A stretch of DNA of 64,000 nt from Apostichopus japonicus (taxonomy: Eukaryota; Echinodermata; Holothuroidea; Aspidochirotida; Stichopodidae), in assembly GCF_037975245.1 (NCBI RefSeq), contig NC_092569.1, positions 15,377,001-15,441,000 on the forward strand. The letters run 5' to 3'. Both the position numbers and the translations under genes were made by a program. Under the pieces are notes generated by a model that saw nothing but the letters and a program-made list of their open reading frames with translations, did no database searches and was not told where the DNA came from. Numbering within the stretch: position 1 is the stretch's first letter; each line of letters starts with the position of its first letter. Shown here piece after piece: positions 12,901-22,993 of this stretch.

Positions 12901-15900
12901 GGATCTCATGTCTGCAATTTCTCAATTGATGAGAAAAAACAATCTATGAAATATGGTAATACATATCAGATGAGTTGAGATGATACAAAAACAGCCAATA
13001 CTCATAGCTATTACAGTAACTACTGTTCATGTTCCACAACCGTGCATCAGTAACTACTGCGCTGTGTTCGTAACACGGTAACATGTGTTCCAGGTGGCAC
13101 AGTTATTACTGCAAGTGTTTTCTTACTGCAAATTTAAAAAATTTAAAAATTAAAAATTAAATTTTTAAAGTTTAAAATTTAAAATTAAAAATATTTAAAA
13201 ATTTAAAAAAATTATGATTTTTTTTAAAAAACTCGGACTCGTAGTTCAACGTGTAACAGCTTTTCAGTAATTACTGTGCCAACTGTAACACATGTTACCG
13301 TGTTGCGAACACAGCGCAGTAGTTACTGATGCACGGTTGTGGAACATGAACAGTAGTTACTGTACTAGCTATGAGTATCGGGTGTACAAAAATCATAATG
13401 CCTTTAGCCCCCAATCCCCCTTCCGTTCCGTCACCACTGTTTGATGCAGGGCCGGATCCATGATTCTGGAAGGGTGAGGGGTTTGGCCTCCAGTGATCCT
13501 ACGGTCTAAGGGGAGTGGGTTTTCAAAGCAAATGCAAAGCACCTACAAAAACTCACTCGAAATGTATCTGCATCAGTACGAGTTTGCTAGTTTTATTGAT
13601 GATCTATTCATGGTAGATTGGAGAAAACAAACGCCGTGGATGTTTAATTTAATTATTTTTTTCTCTCTCTCTTTTTTCTCTTTTTTTTGGGGGCCAAGAG
13701 CAGGGGGGTCCGGACCCCCTGGACCCCCCTCTGGATCCGCGCCTGATATATATCACAGCAGATCATGAACTTGGTGTAAATCTCAATAAACCGAACTGCC
13801 CATAGCAGGATTCCTTATGGCATTGATTTCCGAACATTCAAAAAGGGACACATATACAGTTTTCATGGGAGAGAATGTTTGTATAGATACAAACTGATAA
13901 GTATTTAAACATGGTACAACACTCAAATTAAAACCGTTAATGTAATTGATTTTGTTTTACTTTGAAACTAATTTCTAACAAAGGTGACCGGCTTCTGTTA
14001 GGTGCAGAAGAGGAGCTAACAGCCATGACAGAGTACAAGAAACACACAACATTGAGCCTTCCATTTAATTACCGTACTTGCAACTACATGAAAAATCTGT
14101 AGGCTGCAGTTTACTTAGCCCTATGATGGTATATTGCAGTTGAGCAACTACAACTCATACCATCAAGTCAAAAGTCCAGCACAAAATTGAGTTGCAAGGT
14201 GATTGATACCATGTATAAGTTATGCATGTAGAGGTCAATTAAGGTCACTGCGATCATTGCAATATACCATTATCTCATACTTCCATACACTTCCTCCTAT
14301 TAAAGTGTTAAAAGATATCGATTTATCTTTGCACAAGATTGATCTCTTACTCTCCGCAAATTGTGGAAGCATAACTTGAAGCCACTGCGAAGTCATCAAT
14401 TTTATATTAGATGAATATCTTGTGATAGACAAATTCAGTTAAATTAAAGTGCATCTATCTTAGAAATTTCCAAACAGAAACGCCAAATCAGGACTGTACA
14501 AAATATAAGTGTACACCATTCTAAGCATATCCTACATTCTGTATTGCAGATGGCAAGTCTCTGACTTCTAGTTTTATTTCTCCATGGTATAAACAAAGAG
14601 TGTGACCATGGCCTTCAGTAAAGTGTCAGTCCTTTTTAAAATTGTTGTCATAGAGCAGTGAGATACCTTGGCTATTTTGGAAAAGTAGGGAGGGGGCGGG
14701 GGGGGGGGGTTGGGAGAAGATGTAAACTTTCAGTGAATGTTATTTTACTGTATCAACTTTAAACAATTTCGCAAATCTTTTGCTGCAGATGAACTTGGCT
14801 TTTTCTCTTGTCACTCTGTTGTTTTGGGGAATTTCAACATCGAAGGGTGCAAGGGTGCATCCCTGCAATTATTCATATACATGTAAAACAAGTAATTTTT
14901 ATTTTTTAGATTTATGTCTAATCTACATGGAATTGTGCTAGCTGATAGCCCACTGATTATTAGTAAAGTGGAACCAGTTTAGATCTGTAAGGAAATTAAG
15001 GAAATTGAACAATTTATTTACTGAGGTATCAGCCAGAAGCAACAGGACTTTGCAAAGCATGGTAACAAATTTGTCTAAAGCGAAGAGAAAATTGCTTGGT
15101 AGAGAGCTTTCAGTGCTCCTACCTTCATCTACCATAAAATGACAACAGAAACAATGTTGAACCAGTATCACACCCTTTGGTTTGACTATAGGCTAAGTGC
15201 TGTTAATAACACTATTGACTCATTTTGCTCCAAGCGACGTGTAATGCACATTTACACATTTGACCTTCTCCTATTATGCAATTGGTATGTCAAGTTCACG
15301 AACACAGGCTGTGTGTACTTAAACCTCCATTTTCTTGTTAATTTGTCGAAAAAGATCCGAGGAAACGACCGTGAAGAATCTTTAATCTTTAAATGGCTGC
15401 CAACACAGTCTGTTACTGCACTTGCTATAAAAGACAGGCTAATGCAATTTATTCCTTTTCTACAAGTGAAACTGATCAAAAATAATGTTTTCAAAAAGTT
15501 TGGCACAAACTAGTAGACTGAAGAAAGCGATTAATCTTCTTTTTCATTCTAGTTCGTCAACACACCATTTAATACTTTAATTGTTTCATTCCTTTCCTAG
15601 ATTGGTACAAACTGGAAGAGGTGAAAAATGAGAAATTGAGAGAGGCTACCAAGTAACACAGCTTTGCAGTAGTAGAAGGATGTCTTTGGCTAGGATGATG
15701 CACATCAAGAAATGTGATTGTAGCTGTTTTTATGAGAAACAATTTGATGTTTTGCATTTCAATTCATCTCTCTGTCCACAATTGATAATACCTGTTGGTA
15801 CAACTTCAATTAAACTTGCATAGAGATTGCCTGTGATGAAGAGACATGTGGAAGTGCTCCGGAATTTTATGTCATAGGTCATTTAGGGGTCAGTTTAGTT

Positions 15901-18487
15901 AATTGTTTTGAAACGCTTCTTCCTGAGTCCACGGACAGACATGTGGATGAATGCAAAACGTGATCATAATTATGGTCATTCAGAATTTCAGAAATTTCAT
16001 GTTCAAGGACACTTTGGTCTATTCTTTAACTACTTAACTGTTAGCTCAAAATCTTTTCAAATTAATCTTTCTTGTTATGATAATAAGCTTTAACTTAACC
16101 ACTTTCTATTGGAGTTAAAATAATTTGAACAAGTATGAGGTCCAAGGATGAGCTTATGACTAAAATATTAATGATACTGTTGGAAGCCTAATTATTGTCT
16201 TTTAGATGTTCGGTTTGCCTGCATGCAAAGTGGTAAAATATAATTGTAATTCAATTAAAAATATATTACCAATAAGTAAATAATTAAATTAAAAAACTAA
16301 ATTTGGAATTAGGTCATCCTTATCAACAACATTGTGAAAATAAATCTTCTAAGACCTTCCTATCTAGTTTAATGGCAGTCAGTATAGGCCCCAAATTATA
16401 GCACGCTATAATGGCAAGAAGTTTTCAAAAAGTACCCTTTCTTGAGGTCTTTACTCTCCAATTGTTCTCAGACATTTTTAAGGAACACACAAGATGACTG
16501 AATGGGAAAATTTCCTCAAAGGTTGTGATAAAAATAGTTTAAGAATTCTCACCAAAGGTGACCACATTTGAATATCTAGCATATTTGCGGCTAATACAGC
16601 ATACCTTTAAAGAAAAGAAGCTACTGACACAGGGCTGAATTTTGTCGTAACAAAGGTTATTGGGAGAGAGGCTTTGATCAAGTTTTTCAAGAGAGGATTT
16701 CTTGTTCTGTACTGAAAACTGTTCAAGTGATTTTCAAGTTGTATCCTTGTGCAAAAGTGCTGATCAAGGTCTTAGTATCCCTGTTACATTTCACAGTTGA
16801 TGTCGAGCAATCAGAGCTTCAGCATGTGACGATGGTTATGCTGTATTCAGTATTACATTTCTTATATTAGTTCATTGTATAAGTATTTTAGGAATGAATT
16901 AAACTAAATTGCGAAAGTTCACTTAGTACTCAAAATTCAAAAGTAATGGAGATGCCAATAAAGTTAGCTATCAGTAGCATTGATGATGTTGTTTTATAAT
17001 TTATGTTTTGCTTTTTCTCAATTTGAATGCACTGCAACTTAAATGGAGAATAAGGTGGCATACCCAATAGTATTATCAAGGAACGGGGTGATTTAACCAG
17101 GAATGAGGTGGAAAATCAGTTTTGATATTAACCAGGATAATGGTGACATCAACCAGGAAATGTTGGTTAATTTAACCAGGAAAGAGGTGAAATATTTCAT
17201 GACATTAACCAGGATATTATTAGCATCAACCAGGAAATGTTGGTTAATTTGACCAGGAAAGAGGTAGAACATTTTATGATATTAACCAGAATAGTATTAG
17301 CACCAACCAGGAAATGTTGGTCAATTTGACCAGGAAAGAGGTGAACTTTTTTTTATGATATTAACCAGGATATTATTAGCATCAACCAGGAAATTAATTT
17401 TTGTGGGACCGTTCTACTAAATAAACAGGAAGGCGGGGCTGGGGGTGGGGCAACTTATGAGCGTAAGAGTCCCGTCCGCCCAAAACTGAACAAAAACATA
17501 CGTTCATTCTGAGTGATATTAGAAGGCGCTTAAACACGTGACAAAATATAAAATTCCTGGCATATTATAAAATATCCACATAAAGATGGTCACATTATGC
17601 TTATTGAATTCTAGTTTGACGTTTCAATGACTCTGTAAATAACGATATCCCATTATGATTACCTGAAATGAACAGAGATTGTCCTAAATAGGATGTTAAT
17701 TTGGTAACTCGTCAATTAAAAAGGATAAAAGAGTAACTACTTGTGGATCGGACAACATCCCTTGGTGCATATTTACATGTTTCTCTTCTGAATGAGTCCC
17801 AATATACATATCAAATTTCCAGGAAAGCTTGCAAAATACTGAAATCCCTAGCCTGTGGAAAACGGCATTAACATTCCCTTTTCCAAATTTCAAGTGAAGA
17901 ATCTCAAACATGTACATGATTTTAGACCAACTGATTTAGCGAGTATTGTATTTAACATTATGCAAAAGCTTCTGCTGCCACAGTTGATGGTTAGGTTTTA
18001 ATCAGTATGGGGATAAACGTCAATTTGCTTACAGAAAAGATGTACCATGTGATTTTACGTATCACATAAAATATTATCATACATATAAATATAAATATTA
18101 TCATACGTATTACATAAAATATGAAGTGCGCTTGTCGTCTAGATCACAAAGTGTTAAAATAAATGCATCAGAGATTGAGAAAACATCGAAAACTGACTAC
18201 TTATGGATACGCATTAGCGAAAACCTGACTTTAAATTGTCATATATGGAATATATTGAGTAGAGTACATTATTTGGTCTCTAGTTTTAGCATAAATCGTG
18301 TCATGTTTTAACAGAGGTATCTATGCTGTACCTGTTTGGTACAACTTCACGTCATCGAGAGATAAAGAATCGAATGATAATCTTAAGAAACGTTTTTCAA
18401 GGTGTGGGTGCGCCTATTTCACAGGTGCTAACAGTAAACAAAAACTACTTTTTGTGTGTGTGTGCAATCTCCACTTAGATATATATA

Positions 18488-18532
<45 letters not shown>

Positions 18533-18543
18533 ATATATATATA

Positions 18544-18588
<45 letters not shown>

Positions 18589-19972
18589 TATTGGTATGTA
18601 TGTTACGCTTATTATCCTTGGTTTTCCAATGTATGTAGCCTACATCTCTAATATATCTTTTCAACCGAAAATTCAAGCTGTTGGTTCTATGAATGTTCCC
18701 CAAAGGAAAAATAAGAGAAAACAGATGATCGCATCCATTTCAGCAAAATTCCATAAACTTTTATAAAGTTTTCTTGTTAGTACTTTAACCTTAACTATAG
18801 CGAGAAAATGAACGGAAAATATGTATATTATGTTGTAATCACTTAGGACAAGATCTAGTTAAACTATAGAAAATGAAAGTCTTACCATTTGTTGGACCTT
18901 TGTAACAACTTCCTCCTACACCAGGAAACTTCTCCGCAAATTCACACAATCCTAAAAGCGAAATGACAAAACAAAAGGCACATGGGACTTTACTAATGAT
19001 TACAAGTTTGTGACGGGAGTATGTCCGCGTTTCGGGAGGATTGGAGTGGGAGCGGAAGGGTGGATTACCATTTCAAGAGGATCAGATTTGCTTTCAGCAT
19101 AATTTGTTATTTTCAGAATGTTGAATTCAAATTGTAGAAAGTGTAGTTACATCTGTTTCTAACTCATTTCTTGAATTTAAAGATGTTCCAGATCTGTTAC
19201 GTGGTTTATTTTTATTGTGCACATAACCAATGCAGTCAAATATCTAAGCTTCTTTGATTTCTTCCTTCTTTAATAAACATACAGTGCGTTTTATATTCGT
19301 TATTATTTATTAAAATAAAATAAAACTGTTAGCAAACTGCTTATCCACTAGAGAGCCTGTGTTAAAAAAAAACATTATTAATAACCAATGCAGTCAAATA
19401 TCTGAGCTGCTTTGATTTATTCCTTCTTTAATAAACATAAAGTACGTTTTTTATTCGTTATTATTTATTAAAATAAAATAAAACTGTTAGCAAACTGCTT
19501 ATCCACTAGAGAGCCTGTGTAAAAAAAATATATATATATTTATTACATAAATTGATATATAGGTTTCCGTCTACAAACTTACTCTTGTCATACCTTAATA
19601 TACTTGTGCCAAATTTCCGATTACAATCAATTCTGATTAAAAAACAGAGTATAGCAATCACCCAATTACACCATATACACAACGTCACATCACTGCTGAC
19701 AGAACAAACTGTATTATTTGAAAATAGAAGTGGATTATGCTACAAGTAATTCGGGGTCTTGCTGGTTCTTTTTCTATTTATCGTAAATGAATTAGGTTTC
19801 AAGCTACTGACTGTATGCATGTTTACTTTATTTCAGCTGTCAAAATGCATGATAAGGAACGGACAAAATATATAAATAAAGAATACTCACTGCCTGCTGC
19901 TAAAGATGAACCAAAACATGCCATGAAAATAAGAAGGTGTTGGAAACATATGCTATTTTCTTTAACAGCCAT
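6682..19972 (-). CDS. Fibrinogen-related (FReD) secreted lectin-like protein, gene 1, six exons
   Basis: Predicted exons on the minus strand are 19891-19972, 18886-18951, 10885-11156, 10266-10574, 8225-8504 and 6682-6956. All have GT donors and AG acceptors with compatible phases (1,1,0,0,1). Together they give 1284 bp and 427 residues. Residues 1-27 are a signal peptide, about 28-49 a Cys-containing segment, and about 50-90 a Ser/Thr/Pro linker. A Cys-rich segment follows, then an EGF-like domain at about 150-197 with six spaced Cys ending GYHGDGKTC. The FReD runs from Cys203 to the C-terminus (MKIRP). FReD hallmarks are the GGGWTVFQRR start, the THDRDND calcium-site motif and a WWYG..CC-ANLN pocket. 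Five N-glycosylation sequons are visible. FReD proteins of this type are secreted lectins that bind acetylated sugars and act in invertebrate immunity; the ligand here is unknown. Gene 2 at 42288-55954 is its tandem paralog. Confidence 0.88.
7353..7492. repeat. (CCAC)n-(CCAT)n tetranucleotide microsatellite
   Basis: About 140 bp that shifts from CCAC units to CCAT units. It lies in intron 5 of FReD gene 1. The homologous site in unit 2 (42961-43206) holds a longer array of CCGT and GCGT units instead. Confidence 0.95.
7924..8187. repeat. (CCGT)n microsatellite beside FReD exon 5
   Basis: A core of about 150 bp of pure CCGT units (about 7972-8122), flanked by CCAC and CCAT units. It ends about 40 bp from the exon 5 donor. 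The long open frames read through it on both strands are repeat artefacts. The unit 2 allele is much shorter (about 43780-43976, about 40 bp of pure CCGT). Confidence 0.95.
8225..8504 (-). CDS. FReD gene 1 exon 5 (central FReD)
   Basis: Acceptor TTTTCAG before 8504, donor GTGAGT after 8225. It encodes [16 protein letters not shown] and onward through [15 protein letters not shown] to [13 protein letters not shown], the canonical central FReD. Phase 0 in, phase 1 out. Confidence 0.93.
8878..8976. repeat. Short imperfect inverted repeat, MITE-like
   Basis: The left end (TATACCACCAGAAATTG) is roughly complementary to the right end (CCAATTTGGTATA). Inside are nested hairpins of the form GTTTCC-TTCACAAA-GGAAAC. 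Present in both units (about 44655-44752). No target-site duplication was established. Confidence 0.4.
9925..10005 (-). pseudogene. Relic of a FReD exon 4-like sequence inside intron 4
   Basis: Minus-strand translation gives an [11 protein letters not shown] segment followed by TN. This matches [15 protein letters not shown] in exon 4 at 10266-10574, and similarity continues over the next about 25 bases. A stop interrupts it and no splice sites are kept. The same relic is in unit 2 (about 45690-45770). Confidence 0.65.
10266..10574 (-). CDS. FReD gene 1 exon 4 (EGF-like domain and FReD start)
   Basis: Acceptor TTGCACAG before 10574 and donor GTAAGT after 10266; 103 codons in phase 0. It begins GGFYVNPDC, carries six EGF-type Cys ending GYHGDGKTC, then the FReD opening CQDVYTEAG and [12 protein letters not shown]. 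Only two residues differ from unit 2. Confidence 0.93.
10575..10884 (-). other. Intron 3 of FReD gene 1
   Basis: A 310-bp intron containing a (GAT/GAC)n-like stretch at about 10660-10710. Nothing else is recognisable. Confidence 0.8.
10885..11156 (-). CDS. FReD gene 1 exon 3 (Ser/Thr linker and Cys segment)
   Basis: Acceptor CCCTTTAAG before 11156, donor GTGAGT after 10885. It encodes a Ser/Thr/Pro-rich linker with two copies of a QSTT-PP repeat, then [14 protein letters not shown] and a further Cys cluster (CAAPENCTC). Two N-glycosylation sequons are present. The unit 2 copy is 78 bp shorter, in frame. Confidence 0.88.
11366..11400 (+). promoter_or_regulatory. Promoter-like octamer plus inverted CCAAT box
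   Basis: ATTTGCAT (11366-11373) is followed 20 bp later by ATTGG (11393-11397), an inverted CCAAT. An octamer with a CCAAT box is a common proximal promoter arrangement in animals. The pair is conserved in unit 2 (about 47055-47105). It would drive plus-strand transcription of the 6.2-kb block. This is a motif match only. Confidence 0.3.
12568..12675. repeat. Direct repeat, left copy (about 108 bp)
   Basis: Begins CACAGCAGATCAT and ends ACACATTTACAGT. It recurs at 13754-13860 on the other side of the hAT-like cluster, with about 90% identity by eye. Both copies are present in unit 2 (48272-48379 and 49057-49163). Confidence 0.8.
12699..13745. mobile_element. hAT-like element cluster (nested), unit 1
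   Basis: Begins CAGGGGCGGATGCAGG. A second hAT-type start, CAGGGCCGGATCCA, occurs at 13447, and the region ends CTGGATCCGCGCCTG, the inverted partner of that second start. At least one complete element (13447-13745) sits next to an older fragment. No 8-bp duplication is evident for either, but the region is bracketed by a 108-bp direct repeat. It contains a nested unit 1-specific MITE (12992-13384). The unit 2 copy is 48403-49048. Confidence 0.65.
12992..13384. mobile_element. Long-TIR MITE, unit 1-specific, hAT-like
   Basis: A 393-bp element with inverted arms of about 100 bp, starting CAGCCAATACTCATAGCTA and ending TAGCTATGAGTATCGGGTG. A perfect 8-bp duplication TACAAAAA lies at 12984-12991 and 13385-13392. 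The centre is a run of A/T words (TTTAAAAATT). Unit 2 (near 48690) has one uninterrupted TACAAAAA, so insertion followed the segmental duplication or the element excised precisely. Confidence 0.92.
13754..13860. repeat. Direct repeat, right copy
   Basis: Partner of 12568-12675. Differences include a two-base change in CAATAAACCGAAC and a missing base in GCAGGATTCC. Confidence 0.8.
14012..15656 (+). other. Cluster of unassigned ORF fragments with splice-like edges
   Basis: Several plus-strand open pieces are conserved in unit 2. One near 14012-14101 (unit 2: 49360-49467, fuller, beginning [17 protein letters not shown] after a TTTAGCAG acceptor). One starts at 14790 ([14 protein letters not shown], hydrophobic and signal-like, after a TTTGCTGCAG acceptor). 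A Lys/Arg-rich piece lies at 14963-15139 and another at 15352-15513 ([15 protein letters not shown]). A short end piece at 15600-15656 follows TTTCCTAG ([11 protein letters not shown] then stop). I do not recognise any family. Unit 1 lacks the start of the first piece. This may be a decayed or lineage-specific gene inside the 6.2-kb block. Confidence 0.3.
16957..16962 (+). terminator. Candidate polyadenylation signal (+ strand)
   Basis: AATAAA about 1.3 kb downstream of the last ORF fragment in the 6.2-kb block, conserved in unit 2. It would suit a plus-strand transcript; unsupported otherwise. Confidence 0.2.
17090..17400. repeat. About 78-bp minisatellite with AACCAGGAAA core, unit 1
   Basis: About four diverged units, each holding TTAACCAGGATA, CATCAACCAGGAAATG and GACCAGGAAAGAGGT. 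They form the right end of the 6.2-kb block. Unit 2 has one more unit plus a MITE insertion (52430-53155). Confidence 0.8.
17715..18430 (+). pseudogene. LINE reverse-transcriptase relic, unit 1
   Basis: The plus strand reads, with frameshifts, through RT motifs of CR1/RTE/Jockey-type LINEs: [14 protein letters not shown], then [12 protein letters not shown], then QFAYRK, and downstream KTDYLWIRI with [11 protein letters not shown] (the usual YLG--I and thumb region). The catalytic part is deleted and replaced by AT-rich filler at about 18060-18122. Dead, non-coding. It lies antisense within intron 2 of the FReD gene. Confidence 0.7.
18476..18588. repeat. (TA)n/(TG)n microsatellite
   Basis: A run of about 110 bp of TA and GT dinucleotides. 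The unit 2 allele (54575-54772) is longer. Open frames here are low-complexity artefacts. Confidence 0.95.
18886..18951 (-). CDS. FReD gene 1 exon 2
   Basis: A 66-bp exon, phase 1 at both ends, acceptor CTTTTAG and donor GTAAGA. It encodes [18 protein letters not shown] with two Cys. Identical at protein level in unit 2. Too short to stand out except by conserved splice sites and frame. Confidence 0.75.
18952..19890 (-). other. Intron 1 of FReD gene 1
   Basis: AT-rich. It contains a local tandem duplication of 158-bp period (19223-19380 and 19381-19527), of which unit 2 has only one copy (about 55399-55490). Confidence 0.75.
19223..19527. repeat. 158-bp local tandem duplication, unit 1 only
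   Basis: Two copies starting ATAACCAATGCAGTC. The copies differ at a few bases, and unit 2 has a single copy. Confidence 0.85.
19891..19972 (-). CDS. FReD gene 1 exon 1 (signal peptide)
   Basis: The ATG is at 19970-19972 (complement) and the donor is GTGAGT. It encodes [16 protein letters not shown] then a hydrophobic stretch ending SSLAAG, a typical signal peptide. The start was chosen because it is the only Met giving a signal peptide in a frame that joins exon 2 in phase 1. Conserved in unit 2 with two substitutions. Confidence 0.75.
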
Positions 19973-20503
19973 GTTTTTCAGTTGTTCTCAGATTTGAGCA
20001 GAGTCTGATTCAAAATGTTCGGTACATGTTCTGATGTACAATGTCATGTTTTTTAAATTGCTATGTGTTGTCGAGCTACTAAGAGATTCATGCATATTCA
20101 TCAATTCACTAAAGGTTGAGTCTCTTTTTTTAATCTCTGCGCAGTCGGAAAGTTTAACGAATCGTGCGAGGCTAATATGTTAATCAGCTAATAAGATGGG
20201 AGGAGACAATAAGATGGCTGGCTGGCTAGATATTTTAATATGAAACATAGATTGTTTGCCAATAAGGTTACTTAAATATGTAATGAAATACGACTTTACT
20301 CAAAGTAGGGGTAGTAATTCAAAAACTACCTTCTCAAACTGCCAATAAATAAAACAGCGCTGCATTGACAGGAACGATTAAGACCATATCTATAGTGGGA
20401 TTTATATTTTGCTCAAATTACAAAAAACGCAGGAAGGAGGAGCGATTAAAGATATAGATTGTAAAATTTGAGAAAAGAGCCATGTCTGCTATCCCAAGGT
20501 ATA
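19973..20503 (-). promoter_or_regulatory. Presumed 5' flank/promoter of FReD gene 1
   Basis: Non-coding DNA upstream of the signal-peptide exon, conserved in unit 2 up to the X breakpoint. AT-rich, with TTTAAAAAAC- and GATTAAAAAA-like stretches but no convincing TATA box. The promoter assignment is positional only. Confidence 0.25.
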
Positions 20504-22990
20504 TTAGTTTGCATCACATAACTTAATGAAATTTGATATCCCCGACTGCTTTCCCCGGAAAAGGCTATTACCTGATTGGCTGGCTGGTTTCTCGATAACT
20601 CTGGCATATCCTATTTAGGAAAATGTTTTTCATGAACAACCATATATTGACCTTTCTTGGGATCTATCTAATTAATAAATTTTTGAACAATTGAAGGTCC
20701 TTATATGCGATCTGGTGCAATGTTTTGCCAGTTTCATCATTATCATATGATATCAAATTATCAGCAGATTTTGTTTCCTGTTTGAATTCTTTGTTCTTTT
20801 CAATATTATATCAGAAGGACAAAAAAAAATGCTCTTTTACAATTTTTCTAGTAGGATGATTCTCGTTTATTGTCCAATGTCTGGATTTTAAGAAATTTGA
20901 CGAACTTCACTGATGGACAATATAAACTTTCATATTTTGTAGCAGAATTTCACATCATAATGATCAGATTATACGGTTTCTAATTTAAGAGAGAAGTAAA
21001 AATGCATCAATTCATTACGCATAATTATACGTCCTGCATTGCCTAACATAGACCTAGTGCCATTCATGTAGATTTATTGGGCATATATTAAAAGGGAGTG
21101 GCACTCATAGAATGTTGCAAATTCAAATACATCTGGTAATGATTAAAACAATGCAGAGTCAGGGTGTATGCTTTAGGCTTAGTACGTTAGCTTGTGTGTG
21201 ACACCTGAGCCCAAATGAATGATTCTCGTTCAAATATAACGCCCAGTGGATGTAACACACTACCTTTAAATTAGAGTATAACAAGTATTAAATTGATGAT
21301 CAAAATATTGTCTTTTTGAACTTTGATCAGAGCTACAGGCTATGCTATCTTTAAAATTTCCTGACTAAGGAAGACTAATGCAGGAATGTTAACATCTGGA
21401 AAATTTGAGGCAACCCAAGTTTACAAAGTACTTAGTACCAACCACAATAGAGTAGATTTAAGAGAAGTTGATAATTTGCTAAGAGAAAAAAAAAACTGTA
21501 AAAATTATTTATAGGAAGCGCGTATCACTTACGATTGCTTGATAAGCTTCATAACATGCTGTTCGTGCAACAACTAATGACGAATCATAGAAAGGATGAG
21601 AACGCACGTTGTCGTCGTCGTTGTGCACACGGTTCGTGGCTCTCCATCGAGTGCGGTTAGGTAGGCCATATGTATTTTATTACGCAGTGGCCAACTGTAG
21701 GCTTGTAATAGGCTAAGTTTAGCTAATTGCATCTGCCAAACTAAGTAGCTGAATCAGTAGGCCTGAGTGTTACTACGATTATAATCGAGTCAACGGAGCT
21801 GACGAGTATCCAGGATCAAAAGAGTGTCACCTACAAGAGCGGGGTACAATTTAGCGCGTTCGAATGGAGGCTATCCAACCAATAAAAAGACACAGTACAA
21901 GTAATTCACAAAGACATCCAAGTAATCTTAATAATACAAATTTAATTCATCAAAGTCTCTTCTTTCTTAAATAAATAAATGAATATAATTCTAAGTCAAC
22001 AATACCATGGATTCTAATATTCTCCTGCTACAAGCATGGAGTTGAGATACTTCACAAAGTTGAAACCATTTACAAGAGTTTAAAAAATTTTAGGTGCTCA
22101 GACAAAATTTGGTTGTTTTCCAAAACGTATGATTTACTCAATACCCAAGTAGTTTGTTTGCCCCAGAAAAACTAAGTAATTACTCATACCTCGATAGTGT
22201 TGATTTTACAATATGATATTACCAGTAGTTGAGAACAAGTTTACTTGTGAACACAATATTTAAAGTTCAAAATTTGACGACGTTCCAGTGTCCAATGCTT
22301 CTCAGTAAGTGACAGTTCTCGTAACTATAGATGTTACAATCATAAAGTTCTACCGCTCTTCAGTAGTATAAGATGTTAGCCCAGTCCGGGTGGATTGTAA
22401 GTCACTCGTTATTCTCGTTGAATCCCAAACCGATATAAAATTGGCACTGTATTAAATAAGCAAGAACCCAAAACTTTTATAATATTTTGAATTCCAATTC
22501 ACAATGCAATATATATATATATATGCTTTCATTTGAACCAATTTTGAGATGATTTTCATATTTCCAAAATAATAACTTCAAGCCGCCAGTAGATGGAATA
22601 ATTTACTAAAAATTATACATCATTTTAGTTATTCCAAAAGTTGACCTAAATAATTTTATAATTACATTAAACTCATTTCTAACGTAAAAATAACTACTTT
22701 TATACGCTTGTAGAATAATGTTATTGCCACATGTCGTACAACTTCAAAACTAGGCGCGGCACATTAAAATAATATCTTTAATTGCGGTAAATTCACTAAT
22801 TTAACACAATTTATCTCTTTTCATGCATGCTATATTTTCATGACCTAAATGCCATAAATAATGCATACATGGAAATGAATTTCATAGAACAATTACAAAC
22901 CCTTTTACATTGTTTCTCCCTTACAGCAAATCTCAATATTTAACCAAATAATTTTTACTGTAAATACATGCTTTATGTCAAAGTTTTACT
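20504..22990. other. Block X left part, no gene seen
   Basis: AT-rich DNA. A locally CpG-richer stretch at 21520-21660 has a GTAAGT-type donor on the minus strand (after CAAGCAATC) and could be a non-coding first exon, but nothing else supports it. A short (AT)n run lies at about 22508-22524. Confidence 0.4.
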
Positions 22991-22993
22991 TAC

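Larger units (their letters stand above)
11215..17409. mobile_element. Candidate 6.2-kb element bounded by inverted CCTGGTTAA repeats
   Basis: The left end (11215-11345) carries several TCCTGGTTA motifs. The right end (17090-17400) carries the reverse complement, TTAACCAGGATA, in a minisatellite. The sub-terminal order TCCTGGTTRA, TGCTAA, TATCCTGGTTA is shared in inverted orientation. Left terminus CACTCTAAAAAC and right terminus (revcomp) CCCACAAAAATT are loosely similar. The interior has promoter-like and ORF-like pieces on the plus strand. It could be a large DNA transposon or a host gene region flanked by repeats. It is present at the same site in unit 2 (about 46929-53168). No target-site duplication was established and no transposase was recognised. 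Confidence 0.45.
11157..18885 (-). other. Intron 2 of FReD gene 1 (7.7 kb)
   Basis: Hosts the 6.2-kb block with inverted CCTGGTTAA-type ends (about 11215-17409), the LINE relic (about 17715-18430) and a TA microsatellite. Individual parts are listed separately. Confidence 0.8.

Noticed and set aside
18428-18766. Ile-Tyr repeat frames in TA/TG runs (also 54483-54880)
   Set aside because: Dinucleotide microsatellite artefacts.
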